A stretch of 64,000 bases of DNA, from contig JARUKZ010000010.1 in the NCBI GenBank assembly GCA_029688955.1, positions 1-64,000 of the forward strand, read 5' to 3'. A model generated the notes under the pieces. That model made no database searches. It was not told the DNA's origin and saw only the letters and a list, made by a program, of their open reading frames with translations. Source of the stretch: Chitinispirillales bacterium ANBcel5. Its GTDB lineage: Bacteria; Fibrobacterota; Chitinivibrionia; Chitinivibrionales; Chitinispirillaceae. The translations under genes and the position numbers were made by a program. Below, in pieces: positions 26,348 through 34,850 of this stretch (its first letter is position 1; every line of letters begins with the position of its first letter).

Positions 26348-28090
26348 TTACTCAACTAAATCACCCAAAGTAACCCCTTCAAGCCTTATATCATCAAGCC
26401 AGATCTCATCACCGAATCCCTCAGGCATAAAGGAGATCCACTGGAGCCTCCCCGCAACGCTTTCCCAGGTTGGGTTCTCACTGTTTTGATCCCAAATATG
26501 GAATCTATCCGGTGTTACTACAAATTGGGTCCATTCTGAGCTCAGTTCAACCGAAAAAGATGCCTGGGGGAAATCACGGTTGTCACCCTCTTCACCATGT
26601 AGCCGTAATGTAAGATGATCATTACCTTTAGCACGAAAAGTAACGGCTTCAATACCTTCCAGACCATTTTCTGAAGCAGAAATTTGTGAACCGATAATAA
26701 GATAGAAATATTCAGAGGGTACATTATAATGAAGGTTAAGTGACCTGCCCTCATAAGCACCTTCTGTGACCAAAGCATCCTCAGGGGGAATATAGGAGGT
26801 ATCAGTTTCTCTTGACTGAGGAAAGGTAACTTGGACATTGTTACACTTAACGATATACCAGGTACCAAGATCCAGCTCCGGAACAAGCATATTATCTCTT
26901 GTACCATCATTAAAATCATCAATTAAAACCCCGGTGCTATCTTCCAGGTCTGTATTCGATATGACTATTTCTGTCGTATCGGATTTCAGGAGATGAACTG
27001 TATCCAGAAAAGATAGTGAGTCATCAAACATAGTAAAAACCCTGTATACCCCTGGAGCAATAGTATTAAAAATGAATTCTCCGGGCAAAACACTCTCAGC
27101 TTGATAATCACTACCTTCAATAAATAGGTAATCCGGTATGCTGTCTGAATTTTCAAATAACACCTTGAGTGTTGAATAATATAACAACGCAACGGTATCG
27201 TTACTTTCATCAGATATTGTAAAATCGGGTATAAATGCTCCTTCATTCTCACTATCAATTACAAGGTTATAGGAGGTAGACCTAGGTTTTTCGTTAAGGA
27301 TAACAATTCCCTGTTCATTACTCAAAAAGGTGTACTCGGCCACTTCGTTTCCAGTCTGCACATTTTTAACCCACTGCTCACTATCGACGAAACGTACCCT
27401 TGCATTTTCAGCCGGCCTCATATTCTCATTCAATACAAGCAGTGAATCATAGACGGGTGGCAGCGAGTCTGAGTGTTCAATATTTAGCTCTGTGGTTCGG
27501 GACCTTTCTAACTCTATTTGCGCCAGGGGCAGATACCGGCCGTTAGTTTCTGTAAGCACTTCATAACTACCAGGGGCCACCCCGGAGAAGGAATATTTAC
27601 CTGTAACCTGATCGACACTGGCCAAATAATCGGTGCCCTGAAGACGAACGGTTTTGGGTAAGCTGTCGGGGTTTTCAAATCTGCCCTGAAAAAATGCATG
27701 AGCTACAAGCACAACAGTATCGGTTTTTCCAGAAGGATCAAAATGAGGAATAAATCTTCCTGAGTTCTCATCATCAATAAGCAGATTTAGATATTTTTGA
27801 GGCATTTGCTCTTTATCTATTGCAATTTTGCCCTCTTCGTTGCTAAGAAAGGTATGTGCAGTAACTTCTTTGCCGGCTTGAAGGTTTTCTAACCACTGTT
27901 CACTGTAAATAAATCGCACTTTGGCATTGTGTACAGGTTCCTTATCTTCAGAGATGACAACCATGGCATAGGTATTTACAGTTTCTGAACCTCCCGGACC
28001 TGTGACCTTATCAGTAGTACACATCAAAAAAAGAACGGATCCTACAGTTAAGAGAATATGTATAGCCGTAATTATTGGACTGCCTTTCAC
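26348..28090 (-). CDS. Surface protein with two repeat domains and a CBM11-like C-terminal domain
   Basis: This is a 580-residue protein with a GTG start overlapping the upstream regulator's stop (GTGA). The N-terminus is a signal peptide with Cys24 after LFLM. This is a poor lipobox, so lipidation is uncertain. Residues ~40-215 and ~215-390 are two copies of one ~170-residue unit, each with N(A)(K/R)VRF..SEQW, TFLSNE(E/Q)G, IDxENxGxFIP and a GxYEV/GVYRV strand. This resembles CNA-B-like prealbumin folds. Residues ~395-580 form a beta-jelly-roll (LIDDFNDGTRDN, VTFRAKGNDHLTLRLHG, EIWLDDIRLEG) like CBM11/CIA30 carbohydrate-binding domains. It is likely an exported glycan-binding protein controlled by its coupled regulator. 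Confidence 0.82.
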   Translation of the reverse strand: MKGSPIITAIHILLTVGSVLFLMCTTDKVTGPGGSETVNTYAMVVISEDKEPVHNAKVRFIYSEQWLENLQAGKEVTAHTFLSNEEGKIAIDKEQMPQKYLNLLIDDENSGRFIPHFDPSGKTDTVVLVAHAFFQGRFENPDSLPKTVRLQGTDYLASVDQVTGKYSFSGVAPGSYEVLTETNGRYLPLAQIELERSRTTELNIEHSDSLPPVYDSLLVLNENMRPAENARVRFVDSEQWVKNVQTGNEVAEYTFLSNEQGIVILNEKPRSTSYNLVIDSENEGAFIPDFTISDESNDTVALLYYSTLKVLFENSDSIPDYLFIEGSDYQAESVLPGEFIFNTIAPGVYRVFTMFDDSLSFLDTVHLLKSDTTEIVISNTDLEDSTGVLIDDFNDGTRDNMLVPELDLGTWYIVKCNNVQVTFPQSRETDTSYIPPEDALVTEGAYEGRSLNLHYNVPSEYFYLIIGSQISASENGLEGIEAVTFRAKGNDHLTLRLHGEEGDNRDFPQASFSVELSSEWTQFVVTPDRFHIWDQNSENPTWESVAGRLQWISFMPEGFGDEIWLDDIRLEGVTLGDLVE

Positions 28091-28926
28091 TTCTTCTCTC
28101 CAGCTCTTTTTTTAACGCTTGCCACAGGTATTAACTGCAGATTCAGTTGATAAACTCTGTTTGGTTCCTTCCCGCTCTCCATTACTCTGCGTAGCAGGGT
28201 TTTGCGAAACTCCTCGATCATCTCCTTATATTCTACAATCTCCTCCTCAGAAAGTGAAATCGTAAGCGAAGAAATATCCCGAATTTCAGGGGAATCGTTT
28301 AGAAGAGATCGCTCACTTAGTTTTATCGTCTGCTGCTGAAAATTTCTCACCGCATACATTCGCCAGTCTCCCCCACCACTGATAAACGTGTCGGTTAGCT
28401 TAAAACTGTTGTCTTCATCTTTTTCAATAAACCCCAGTTTAAGGAGCAGTTCAACAGCTTCCTTTGCCTGTTCACCTTTTATGGGGGGCGAAAGCATGCT
28501 TCCAAGCTTCTCGTAATCACCATCAAAACCGTGAAAAGCCAACAGCACTCTGATTACAGAATAGTACCATTGGTTGAAAAAATGATCCTGATCTGGTTTC
28601 ACCTGAGGAAGAGAAAGCCCCTTTAGGGCCATCAATTTTTCGTAATAAAGGCTTACTTCGCTGCCAATTTTCGCCTTATTAAAGCGAACCAGACAGGTAA
28701 AATACTCCTTTTCCCGATCTTCAAGGTTTAAAAATTTAATAAATGCAGGAAGCAGGCGCTCTGATATATGCCGTTGGCCCTGAAGAATTTTAACCAGCTG
28801 TCCGGGATCTATTTTAAGTCGCTGCGCTATTAAGCGATTGGAAAACCAGGGGCGCTCCCGGCGCATATCATCAAAGCGTTCCTTTAGGTATTGTCGATAA
28901 TCGAGTGAATCAAATAATCTGCACAT
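28087..28926 (-). CDS. TIGR02147/DUF4423 family transcriptional regulator
   Basis: This is a 279-residue protein from the ATG at 28926. An in-frame TTG at 29007 would add 27 residues not typical of the family. The N-terminal helix-turn-helix region shows the family order DYRQYLKERFDDMRRERPWF, RLKIDPGQLVKILQGQRHIS, then EKEYFTCLVRFNKAK. The DUF4423 region follows (FFNQWYYSVIRVLLAF, KLTDTFISGGGDW, RNFQQQTIKLSERSL) and ends with the ISSLTISLSEEE block. TIGR02147 was defined on a big paralogous set in Fibrobacter succinogenes; members are thought to be transcription factors. The stop overlaps the start of the downstream surface protein in GTGA, so the two are made together. Confidence 0.88.
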   Translation of the reverse strand: MCRLFDSLDYRQYLKERFDDMRRERPWFSNRLIAQRLKIDPGQLVKILQGQRHISERLLPAFIKFLNLEDREKEYFTCLVRFNKAKIGSEVSLYYEKLMALKGLSLPQVKPDQDHFFNQWYYSVIRVLLAFHGFDGDYEKLGSMLSPPIKGEQAKEAVELLLKLGFIEKDEDNSFKLTDTFISGGGDWRMYAVRNFQQQTIKLSERSLLNDSPEIRDISSLTISLSEEEIVEYKEMIEEFRKTLLRRVMESGKEPNRVYQLNLQLIPVASVKKRAGEKK

Positions 28927-29008
28927 ACCATATAATATATACTGGTTCCAAAATTTGTATACTAAAACTTTGTTCAAAGTGGTGGCAGGGCTGCCAATTT
29001 TAACCAAA

Positions 29009-29082
29009 GGTTATCCCCTTTCGAATCAGGTGCGATGTCCATCAGAGCCAATCAGGCACTCTACCAAATGCTACAAATCCGC
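29009..29082 (-). other. Degenerate tRNA-like sequence
   Basis: On the minus strand the segment opens with GCGGATT, has a D-arm-like GGTAGAGTGCC and a T-loop-like ATTCGAA at about the right distances. The anticodon and T stems do not pair and the 3' end does not match the 5' acceptor. It is at most a decayed tRNA fragment. It lies between the divergent regulator and GH94 genes. Confidence 0.25.
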
Positions 29083-29249
29083 AGGTATGGTGCAGAACAT
29101 GAGAGGTAAGTGTTAAAAAATTTTTAAAACAATCATAACACTTCAAAAAACGATTAAACCACCAAACCCTTTTCTTAAACGTATTTATGCGATTATTTTC
29201 TTGAGATCACTCTTCAAGCCCCTTTATTTTTTTAAAATGGAGCCATCCT

Positions 29250-31637
29250 ATGCACTACGGTTACTTTGATGATAAAAAAATGGAGTATGTTATAACTCGC
29301 CCGGATACCCCTGAGTCCTGGAGTAACTATTTGGGATCCACAGAGTATGGAGCGATAATCACTAACAATGCAGGTGGCTATGGATTCTATAAATCCGGTG
29401 CCGATGGACGTTTTTTGCGCGTAAGATTCAACAGTGTCCCAATGGACCAGCCGGGAAGATACATATATATCCGCGATAACGAAAACTCTGATTTCTGGTC
29501 GGCATCATGGCAACCCGTAGGAAAACCGCTCGAAGAGTATGAATCGGTGTGCCGCCACGGCACAGCTTATTCAGTATTTGAATCCAGATACTCTAAACTA
29601 CATACTGAAACCACCTATTTTGTCCCCCTGGATCAAAAGTTTGAATACTGGAAACTAAGGATCACCAATGAATCTGACACTAAGCGCTCACTCTCGGTGT
29701 TTACTTACTGTGAATTTGCCAACAACTGGAACACCAATCAGGATCTGGTGAATCTTCAGTACTCAACATTCATTGTCAAAGGTTCACGCAAGGACAACAT
29801 GCTCAGAATCATCACTCATGAAAATTTATTACATTCAAAAAGTGAAGATGACAGCGTGATGCAGTGCTGGATGGCCATGGTGGGGTCTCAAATCGATGGT
29901 TACGATACAAGTCGCGAATCGTTTCTGGGACGATATAACGGGTATCACAACCCTCAGGCTGTAAGCCGGGGAAAGTGTTCAGACAGTGATGCTTATGGTG
30001 ACAATGCATGCGGATCATTTCAGAGCAATATAGTGCTTAATCCCGGTGAGAGTAAAGAGATTCTGATCATGCTCGGTGTGGGAGATACTGCCACTGAAGG
30101 CAACAAGGCGGTTGCGGAGTTTGGATCTGTAGAGAGAGCCAATAAAGAACTAGCAGCTCTGAAGGATAACTGGCACAGCAAACTTTCATCCTTTAAAGTT
30201 ACAACACCCGATAAAGAGTTTAACAGCACCATCAATGTGTGGGGCTTATACAATTGCCTGATCAACTTTTTTTGGTCAAGATCTGCAAGCCTCATCTATA
30301 ATGGAGAGCGCAATGGGCTTGGTTTCAGAGATTCGGTTCAGGATATCCTTGGAGTTGCAGCAGCAGTCCCCGAAGAAGCTTTGAAGCGAGTGGAGTTAAT
30401 GCTTACCGGGCAATTAGCTAATGGTGGAGCGATTCCGGTGATAAAACCATTCGCCCACAATCCTGGCCATGAGTTGCCACCAGATCCGCAAAAGTTACGA
30501 TCGGATGATTGCCTGTGGTTTTTTAATGCAGTTCCTGCTATCGTAGCAGAAACCGGAGATTTTGATTTTTACACTAAGGTTCTCCCCTATGCCGACAAGC
30601 AGGAGGATACTGTCCTTGGGCACCTTCGACGGGCACTGGAGTTTAACCTTGAAAGAAGAGGGAAAAATGGACTCCCCTGTGGGCTGCATGCAGACTGGAA
30701 CGACTGTCTGCGACTTGGCTATAAGGGTGAGAGTCTTTTTGTTGCATTTCAGCTACGGTATGGATTGAGTGTCTATGAAGAGATCTGCCTTAAAATGGGT
30801 AAAACTGATGAAGTATCCTGGGCGGTAAAAAAACGAGAAGAACTGGAAGGATGCATTCAGTCTGTCGCCTGGGATGGTGAATGGTTTATCTGGGCAATAG
30901 GTGAGGATGGAACGGTGTATGGTACTAAGGAATATGATGAGGGACAGATCTATTTAAACACTCAGGTGTGGGCGGTTATAAGCGGTGCGGCATCAAAAGA
31001 ACAATCGAGCAAATGTATGGAGAGTGTAAAAAGGTTGCTTGCTACAGAGTATGGCCTGATGCTTTGTGCGCCACCATTTAAAAAGACACCAATCGATGTC
31101 ATGAGGTCGGTGGTGTTCAATGCAGGAATTAAGGAGAATGCCGGTATTTTCAATCATACGCAAGGATGGGGAGTCATAGCTGAATGTATTCTGGGCAATG
31201 GTGATAGAGCTTATGAATACTGCAGAGCAAATATGCCTGCAGCCTACAACGACAAAGCCCAGATACGACAAATGGAGCCCTACGTTCAGGGGCAGACCAC
31301 CTATTCATCCTATTCTCCACGGGCCGGCAACAGCAGAGTATCATGGCTCACAGGCGCTGCTTCCTGGTCCTATTTCAGCGCAACACAACATATACTTGGA
31401 ATAATCCCGATGTATGAAGGTATAAAAATCAACCCCTGTATCCCCAGCCACTGGGACAAGTTTACTGTAGCAAGAATTTTCAGAGGAAAAGCACTCAACA
31501 TTGAAGTTTTAAACCCTCAAAATGTAAATAAAGGTGTGATAGAGATATTTCTTAATAATGAAACCATAAAAGATAATTTTATATCGGTTGAAAAACTCAA
31601 AAGCCAAAACGACATTAAAGTTTTGCTTGGTAAGTAA
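29250..31637 (+). CDS. Cellobiose phosphorylase (GH94)
   Basis: This is a 795-residue protein of family length. The N-terminal beta-sandwich has TPESWSNYLGSTEYGAII, a GGYGFYKSGADGR block and FTYCEFANNW, all close to characterised cellobiose phosphorylases. The (alpha/alpha)6 barrel has NGLGFRDSVQDILG and GLHADWNDCLRLG, where D482 is the expected catalytic acid (Asp490 in the Cellulomonas enzyme). The C-terminal part holds the phosphate-site region with QTTYSSYSPRAGNSR. It would convert intracellular cellobiose plus phosphate to glucose-1-phosphate and glucose, saving ATP in cellulose utilisation. No signal peptide is present. The gene is divergent from the TIGR02147 regulator and its CBM11-like partner, which fits a glycan-use locus. 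Confidence 0.93.
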   Translation: MHYGYFDDKKMEYVITRPDTPESWSNYLGSTEYGAIITNNAGGYGFYKSGADGRFLRVRFNSVPMDQPGRYIYIRDNENSDFWSASWQPVGKPLEEYESVCRHGTAYSVFESRYSKLHTETTYFVPLDQKFEYWKLRITNESDTKRSLSVFTYCEFANNWNTNQDLVNLQYSTFIVKGSRKDNMLRIITHENLLHSKSEDDSVMQCWMAMVGSQIDGYDTSRESFLGRYNGYHNPQAVSRGKCSDSDAYGDNACGSFQSNIVLNPGESKEILIMLGVGDTATEGNKAVAEFGSVERANKELAALKDNWHSKLSSFKVTTPDKEFNSTINVWGLYNCLINFFWSRSASLIYNGERNGLGFRDSVQDILGVAAAVPEEALKRVELMLTGQLANGGAIPVIKPFAHNPGHELPPDPQKLRSDDCLWFFNAVPAIVAETGDFDFYTKVLPYADKQEDTVLGHLRRALEFNLERRGKNGLPCGLHADWNDCLRLGYKGESLFVAFQLRYGLSVYEEICLKMGKTDEVSWAVKKREELEGCIQSVAWDGEWFIWAIGEDGTVYGTKEYDEGQIYLNTQVWAVISGAASKEQSSKCMESVKRLLATEYGLMLCAPPFKKTPIDVMRSVVFNAGIKENAGIFNHTQGWGVIAECILGNGDRAYEYCRANMPAAYNDKAQIRQMEPYVQGQTTYSSYSPRAGNSRVSWLTGAASWSYFSATQHILGIIPMYEGIKINPCIPSHWDKFTVARIFRGKALNIEVLNPQNVNKGVIEIFLNNETIKDNFISVEKLKSQNDIKVLLGK

Positions 31638-31661
31638 AACAGGTCTGTCAGTTTCAGACCT
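31637..31661 (-). terminator. Terminator between the convergent GH94 and PEBP genes
   Basis: AGGTCTG (31641-31647) pairs with CAGACCT (31655-31661). On the minus strand the stem is followed by GTTTTAC, so it mainly serves the PEBP operon ending at 31676. Confidence 0.6.
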
Positions 31662-31675
31662 AATTCACTGTAACT

Positions 31676-32104
31676 TCATCTTGAGTACAAGCCCATATAT
31701 TGTGCCCAATCGATTACGTGATTTTTCATACTACCTTCAACCAAACTGCGGGAGCATCCATCAGGTAAACCAAGCTGCTTATCCAGAGCATAAATTTTAA
31801 AAAAGTAACGATGTGTTCCTGTCCCCGGACAGGGACCACCGTACTGATGGTTGGTGAAGTCATTAAGCCCCTGTTTGCCCGGAATGCTGTTTGCATCTAT
31901 ACTGCTGATTACTGGTATATCATAAACAACCCAATGAGTAAAAAGTCCTTTTAGCGAATCAGGATCATCCATAATCAATACCATACTAACAGTCGTATCA
32001 GGTATTTGCTCAATATTCAAAGGAGGATTTATATCATCTCCATCGCAGGTAAATTTTACAGGAATCCTCTCACCATCATTAAATGCATTACTGGACACTT
32101 TCAT
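31676..32104 (-). CDS. PEBP / YbhB-YbcL family protein
   Basis: This is a 142-residue protein with the signatures of the phosphatidylethanolamine-binding/Raf-kinase-inhibitor-like family: FTCDGDDINPPL, MDDPDSLKGLFTHWVVYDIP, then YGGPCPGTGTHRYFFKIYALD. No signal peptide is present. The bacterial role is unknown; small-ligand binding is presumed. It is the last gene of a four-gene minus-strand run (GT2, FkbH-like, YdjC-like, PEBP) with gaps of 25-54 bp. Its link to glycan work is probably positional only. Confidence 0.9.
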   Translation of the reverse strand: MKVSSNAFNDGERIPVKFTCDGDDINPPLNIEQIPDTTVSMVLIMDDPDSLKGLFTHWVVYDIPVISSIDANSIPGKQGLNDFTNHQYGGPCPGTGTHRYFFKIYALDKQLGLPDGCSRSLVEGSMKNHVIDWAQYMGLYSR

Positions 32105-32157
32105 TCCATGTCTCCTTTTTCTATGTTTTTACTTTGAAACAAATGGTATACATAACT

Positions 32158-32916
32158 TTAAACAATAAGAGTAAGATCAAAATTGCCCCTTGGTGCTTCC
32201 TGTATTGCTTCTTTAAATTCGCTACAATTTAGATAATCCCAGTCATTTTTTTGATGTGGATGAGCAAGCAACTCTACAGTATATTCTTTTGACAAAGAGA
32301 TGATATTTTGTAGCTTTTCTAATCTATTATGTCCAGTTTTGTTACTAATCTGCTGTATATGAAAAAAATAATCACTACATAGGTATCTTTTTTGCAGTAG
32401 CTTATCAATCATAAAGCGATATCCTTTATTGAGCTTATTCTTTTCACCTTTAAAAAAGGAATTATTCCTACGTACCCATATATTATGTGGAAGTAAATCA
32501 CTGATCAGCATATTCGCACAAAGATGCATATGATTATGTCCATCGATTCGGCCTGGAACACACTGATATAACTTAAAATACTCTTCACATTGAGCATTAA
32601 ACACGTACTCAAACTCATTTTTTAACAGCGGATTATAGATATAGGGAGCAATCTTGCTGCTGCGAAGATAGTTAACTATTTTTTGCTGGGATTCAATGAG
32701 TCGTCCAGCTCCTGAATATCCATTAAAAGGAGTGGTAAAATTTATATGGAGAGCAGCCGCTAATCCACTGCTTAAAACTTTATCCGCAGCCCTTTCAGAA
32801 TCGTTCATAAAAACCATCGCGCTAATCGAATCTACCACATTTCTGTCTATACACTCCTGAATCAGATTTGTAGTAGTTTCAGATGCACCCCAGTCATCTG
32901 CATTTATATAAAGCAT
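32158..32916 (-). CDS. YdjC/ChbG-like carbohydrate deacetylase
   Basis: This is a 252-residue protein with the YdjC hallmarks: an N-terminal metal site NADDWGAS, a central HINFTTP, RIDGHNHMHL with two more metal ligands, and ELLAHPHQ near the C-terminus. ChbG removes an acetyl group from chitobiose-type oligosaccharides. Homologues in glycan clusters deacetylate N-acetyl sugars or lipid-linked glycans. The substrate here is unknown. Being between an FkbH-like protein and a PEBP gene in an operon started by a glycosyltransferase suggests surface-glycan modification more than chitin use. Confidence 0.85.
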   Translation of the reverse strand: MLYINADDWGASETTTNLIQECIDRNVVDSISAMVFMNDSERAADKVLSSGLAAALHINFTTPFNGYSGAGRLIESQQKIVNYLRSSKIAPYIYNPLLKNEFEYVFNAQCEEYFKLYQCVPGRIDGHNHMHLCANMLISDLLPHNIWVRRNNSFFKGEKNKLNKGYRFMIDKLLQKRYLCSDYFFHIQQISNKTGHNRLEKLQNIISLSKEYTVELLAHPHQKNDWDYLNCSEFKEAIQEAPRGNFDLTLIV

Positions 32917-32940
32917 TTTTGTAACTGCTCCTATTTGTAT

Positions 32941-34797
32941 TTAGCAAATCACACCTTCATCTGTTATTGTCTTATCAACAATCCTTATGATGTCGCTCTG
33001 CTCACTTATTTTTTCGAGTTTAAGAGTAAGCAAACTTTTATCCTCTTCGACTATTTTTTCTTCAAATGGCAGTTCCTGAAATACCCGTACAAGCGGCCCG
33101 TTTTTCTTTGTCCTTACCAACACCAGTTCAAGACTGCTACAACCTCTTTGCTTTTGGTTTCTCCCAAGCCATTCAATAAACGTGTGTTCAACCTTCTTCT
33201 GAGCTACTCTGCAGGATATTACAAAATCCATGATTCTAGGTACCCTGGCGGTTTGATCAATACTACAGAACCCAATTATTCCGTATTCACCAAATTTATC
33301 CCTGCACTGAAGAGCCAAACACAGATAGCCCTTTTTACCAAGTAACTCTTCAAACTCCTCGGCCGAATATCTCCTTGAAGAGAGATTTAGCTGATTAGAT
33401 CGTTGTACCAGTTCAAGACAACGGTGTTTATGTTTTGTCTCAAGTGGCCTGAAAATTTCAAGCTCCATTCGACACTCTTTTAAAAATGTGGTATAATCAC
33501 CCGAAAATTGCTCTTTCACTCTTTCCCTCTGAACCTGATTGAGGTAACTTATTCGTCTCATTTTGCTTGCATCTGTCACTGGAACATCAAATTCAGGGTT
33601 TTGCAGTAACTCTAAAACCTCTTTATCACTGTACAATCTTACCTGTGGATGTGAAGCTTTAATCTCAGCTCTTTCAAACGCTGAATCATCTATTATGGCA
33701 AATGTGTTAAGGTCAATATTTATTTTTTTTGCTATCGTTGATAGGTTTTCACTTTTGGGAGCCCAATTAATTGCCGGATAGATAAAATACTGCTCAATAC
33801 CATATTTTTCCAAAACACTCCAGGCCTCTTCATAGTTATTTTTACTGGTTACAGTTTGTATAATACCTCGTTCATCAAGTTTTTTAATGACTTCAATATG
33901 CTCCTGAGGAATTACCATATTGCTTTCTCCATCTTCGATAAGAGTACCATTCCAAAGTGTGTTGTCAAGATCCCAGGCAACACACTTAACCTTTTCAGCG
34001 GGCTTCTCTTCTTTTTTAGGATTCAAACTGTTGCTCGTTTTCTTTTCGACAAAATCAAGCCAGGTAAATACCATTCTGACATTTAAGTCATTCTCAGGAT
34101 AGATTGTGATACTACCAGTAGAATTAAAGTTTTTTATCGGAATTTCTCTGTAGTTATGCCCTGGTGTAATTAATACAGAATCCCGAAAAATGATTGTTTC
34201 TTTTGAATGTTCTATCTGAAGTTTAAATGAAGTTTCATAAAATGAGTAACATTCCATTACAAAACAATCTGGCTTAAAATCATTATCTTTACTTTTTATT
34301 TTTGTTAACACCTTTTCTCTTAAAAGGGTATGTAATTTATATAAATTTCTCTGCGGATTTCTAAATGTAATCCTAAACCACTCCAAAGGATTAAATGGGT
34401 TAGAAATTCTATACATTGCATTAACAAATCTGGCCATGAGAATGTCTATTTTTGCTATTTTTCTATATTCCGAAGGAGATAGTGAAGCATTATAAAGAGA
34501 GGTGCCCAGTTTTGCCCACTTTTTAAATCTTACATCGATACCATAAGGAAGAAGACCTGAAAAATGTGGATTAGGATACAAACCATAATTTACTCGTACA
34601 CAGCGTTTATCCTTTCGGGGAGCATAAATCGGACAGGTATGGTAACACTCCGGAGGAGAACACTCAAGACAATGTTCTCTCCAGTATAAAAGCTTAACTC
34701 TGTTAACATCTTTTATACCTAGCCTGCTTTTAACTTTTTCAGGTATACTTTTTTCCGATTTCCATAGCCTTTTATTGGCAAATTCAGGTTCCCACAT
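32941..34797 (-). CDS. HAD-IIIC (FkbH-like) protein with unusual Cys-rich N-terminal half
   Basis: This is a 618-residue protein. Residues ~268-618 are a standard FkbH-type unit: the HAD motif WDLDNTLWNGTL, TSKNNYEEA, IIDDSAFERAEI, followed by a GNAT-like region with LVQRSNQLNLSSRRYS. FkbH proteins load glyceryl or similar acyl groups onto carrier proteins in natural-product or surface-polymer pathways. Residues 1-~265 are not part of the usual family. They open with a compact cysteine cluster (HCLECSPPECYHTCPIY, then RCVRV; C-x2-C-x4-C-x3-C-x10-C) that could bind zinc or an iron-sulfur centre, then a beta-rich part with MVFTWLDFVEKK. No acyl-carrier gene is adjacent. The cognate GT2 lies 53 bp upstream. 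Confidence 0.85.
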   Translation of the reverse strand: MWEPEFANKRLWKSEKSIPEKVKSRLGIKDVNRVKLLYWREHCLECSPPECYHTCPIYAPRKDKRCVRVNYGLYPNPHFSGLLPYGIDVRFKKWAKLGTSLYNASLSPSEYRKIAKIDILMARFVNAMYRISNPFNPLEWFRITFRNPQRNLYKLHTLLREKVLTKIKSKDNDFKPDCFVMECYSFYETSFKLQIEHSKETIIFRDSVLITPGHNYREIPIKNFNSTGSITIYPENDLNVRMVFTWLDFVEKKTSNSLNPKKEEKPAEKVKCVAWDLDNTLWNGTLIEDGESNMVIPQEHIEVIKKLDERGIIQTVTSKNNYEEAWSVLEKYGIEQYFIYPAINWAPKSENLSTIAKKINIDLNTFAIIDDSAFERAEIKASHPQVRLYSDKEVLELLQNPEFDVPVTDASKMRRISYLNQVQRERVKEQFSGDYTTFLKECRMELEIFRPLETKHKHRCLELVQRSNQLNLSSRRYSAEEFEELLGKKGYLCLALQCRDKFGEYGIIGFCSIDQTARVPRIMDFVISCRVAQKKVEHTFIEWLGRNQKQRGCSSLELVLVRTKKNGPLVRVFQELPFEEKIVEEDKSLLTLKLEKISEQSDIIRIVDKTITDEGVIC

Positions 34798-34850
34798 TTT
34801 CTAAAACCATTCCTTTCAAATGCACCTCAACTTTAGTTAGTATCTATATT

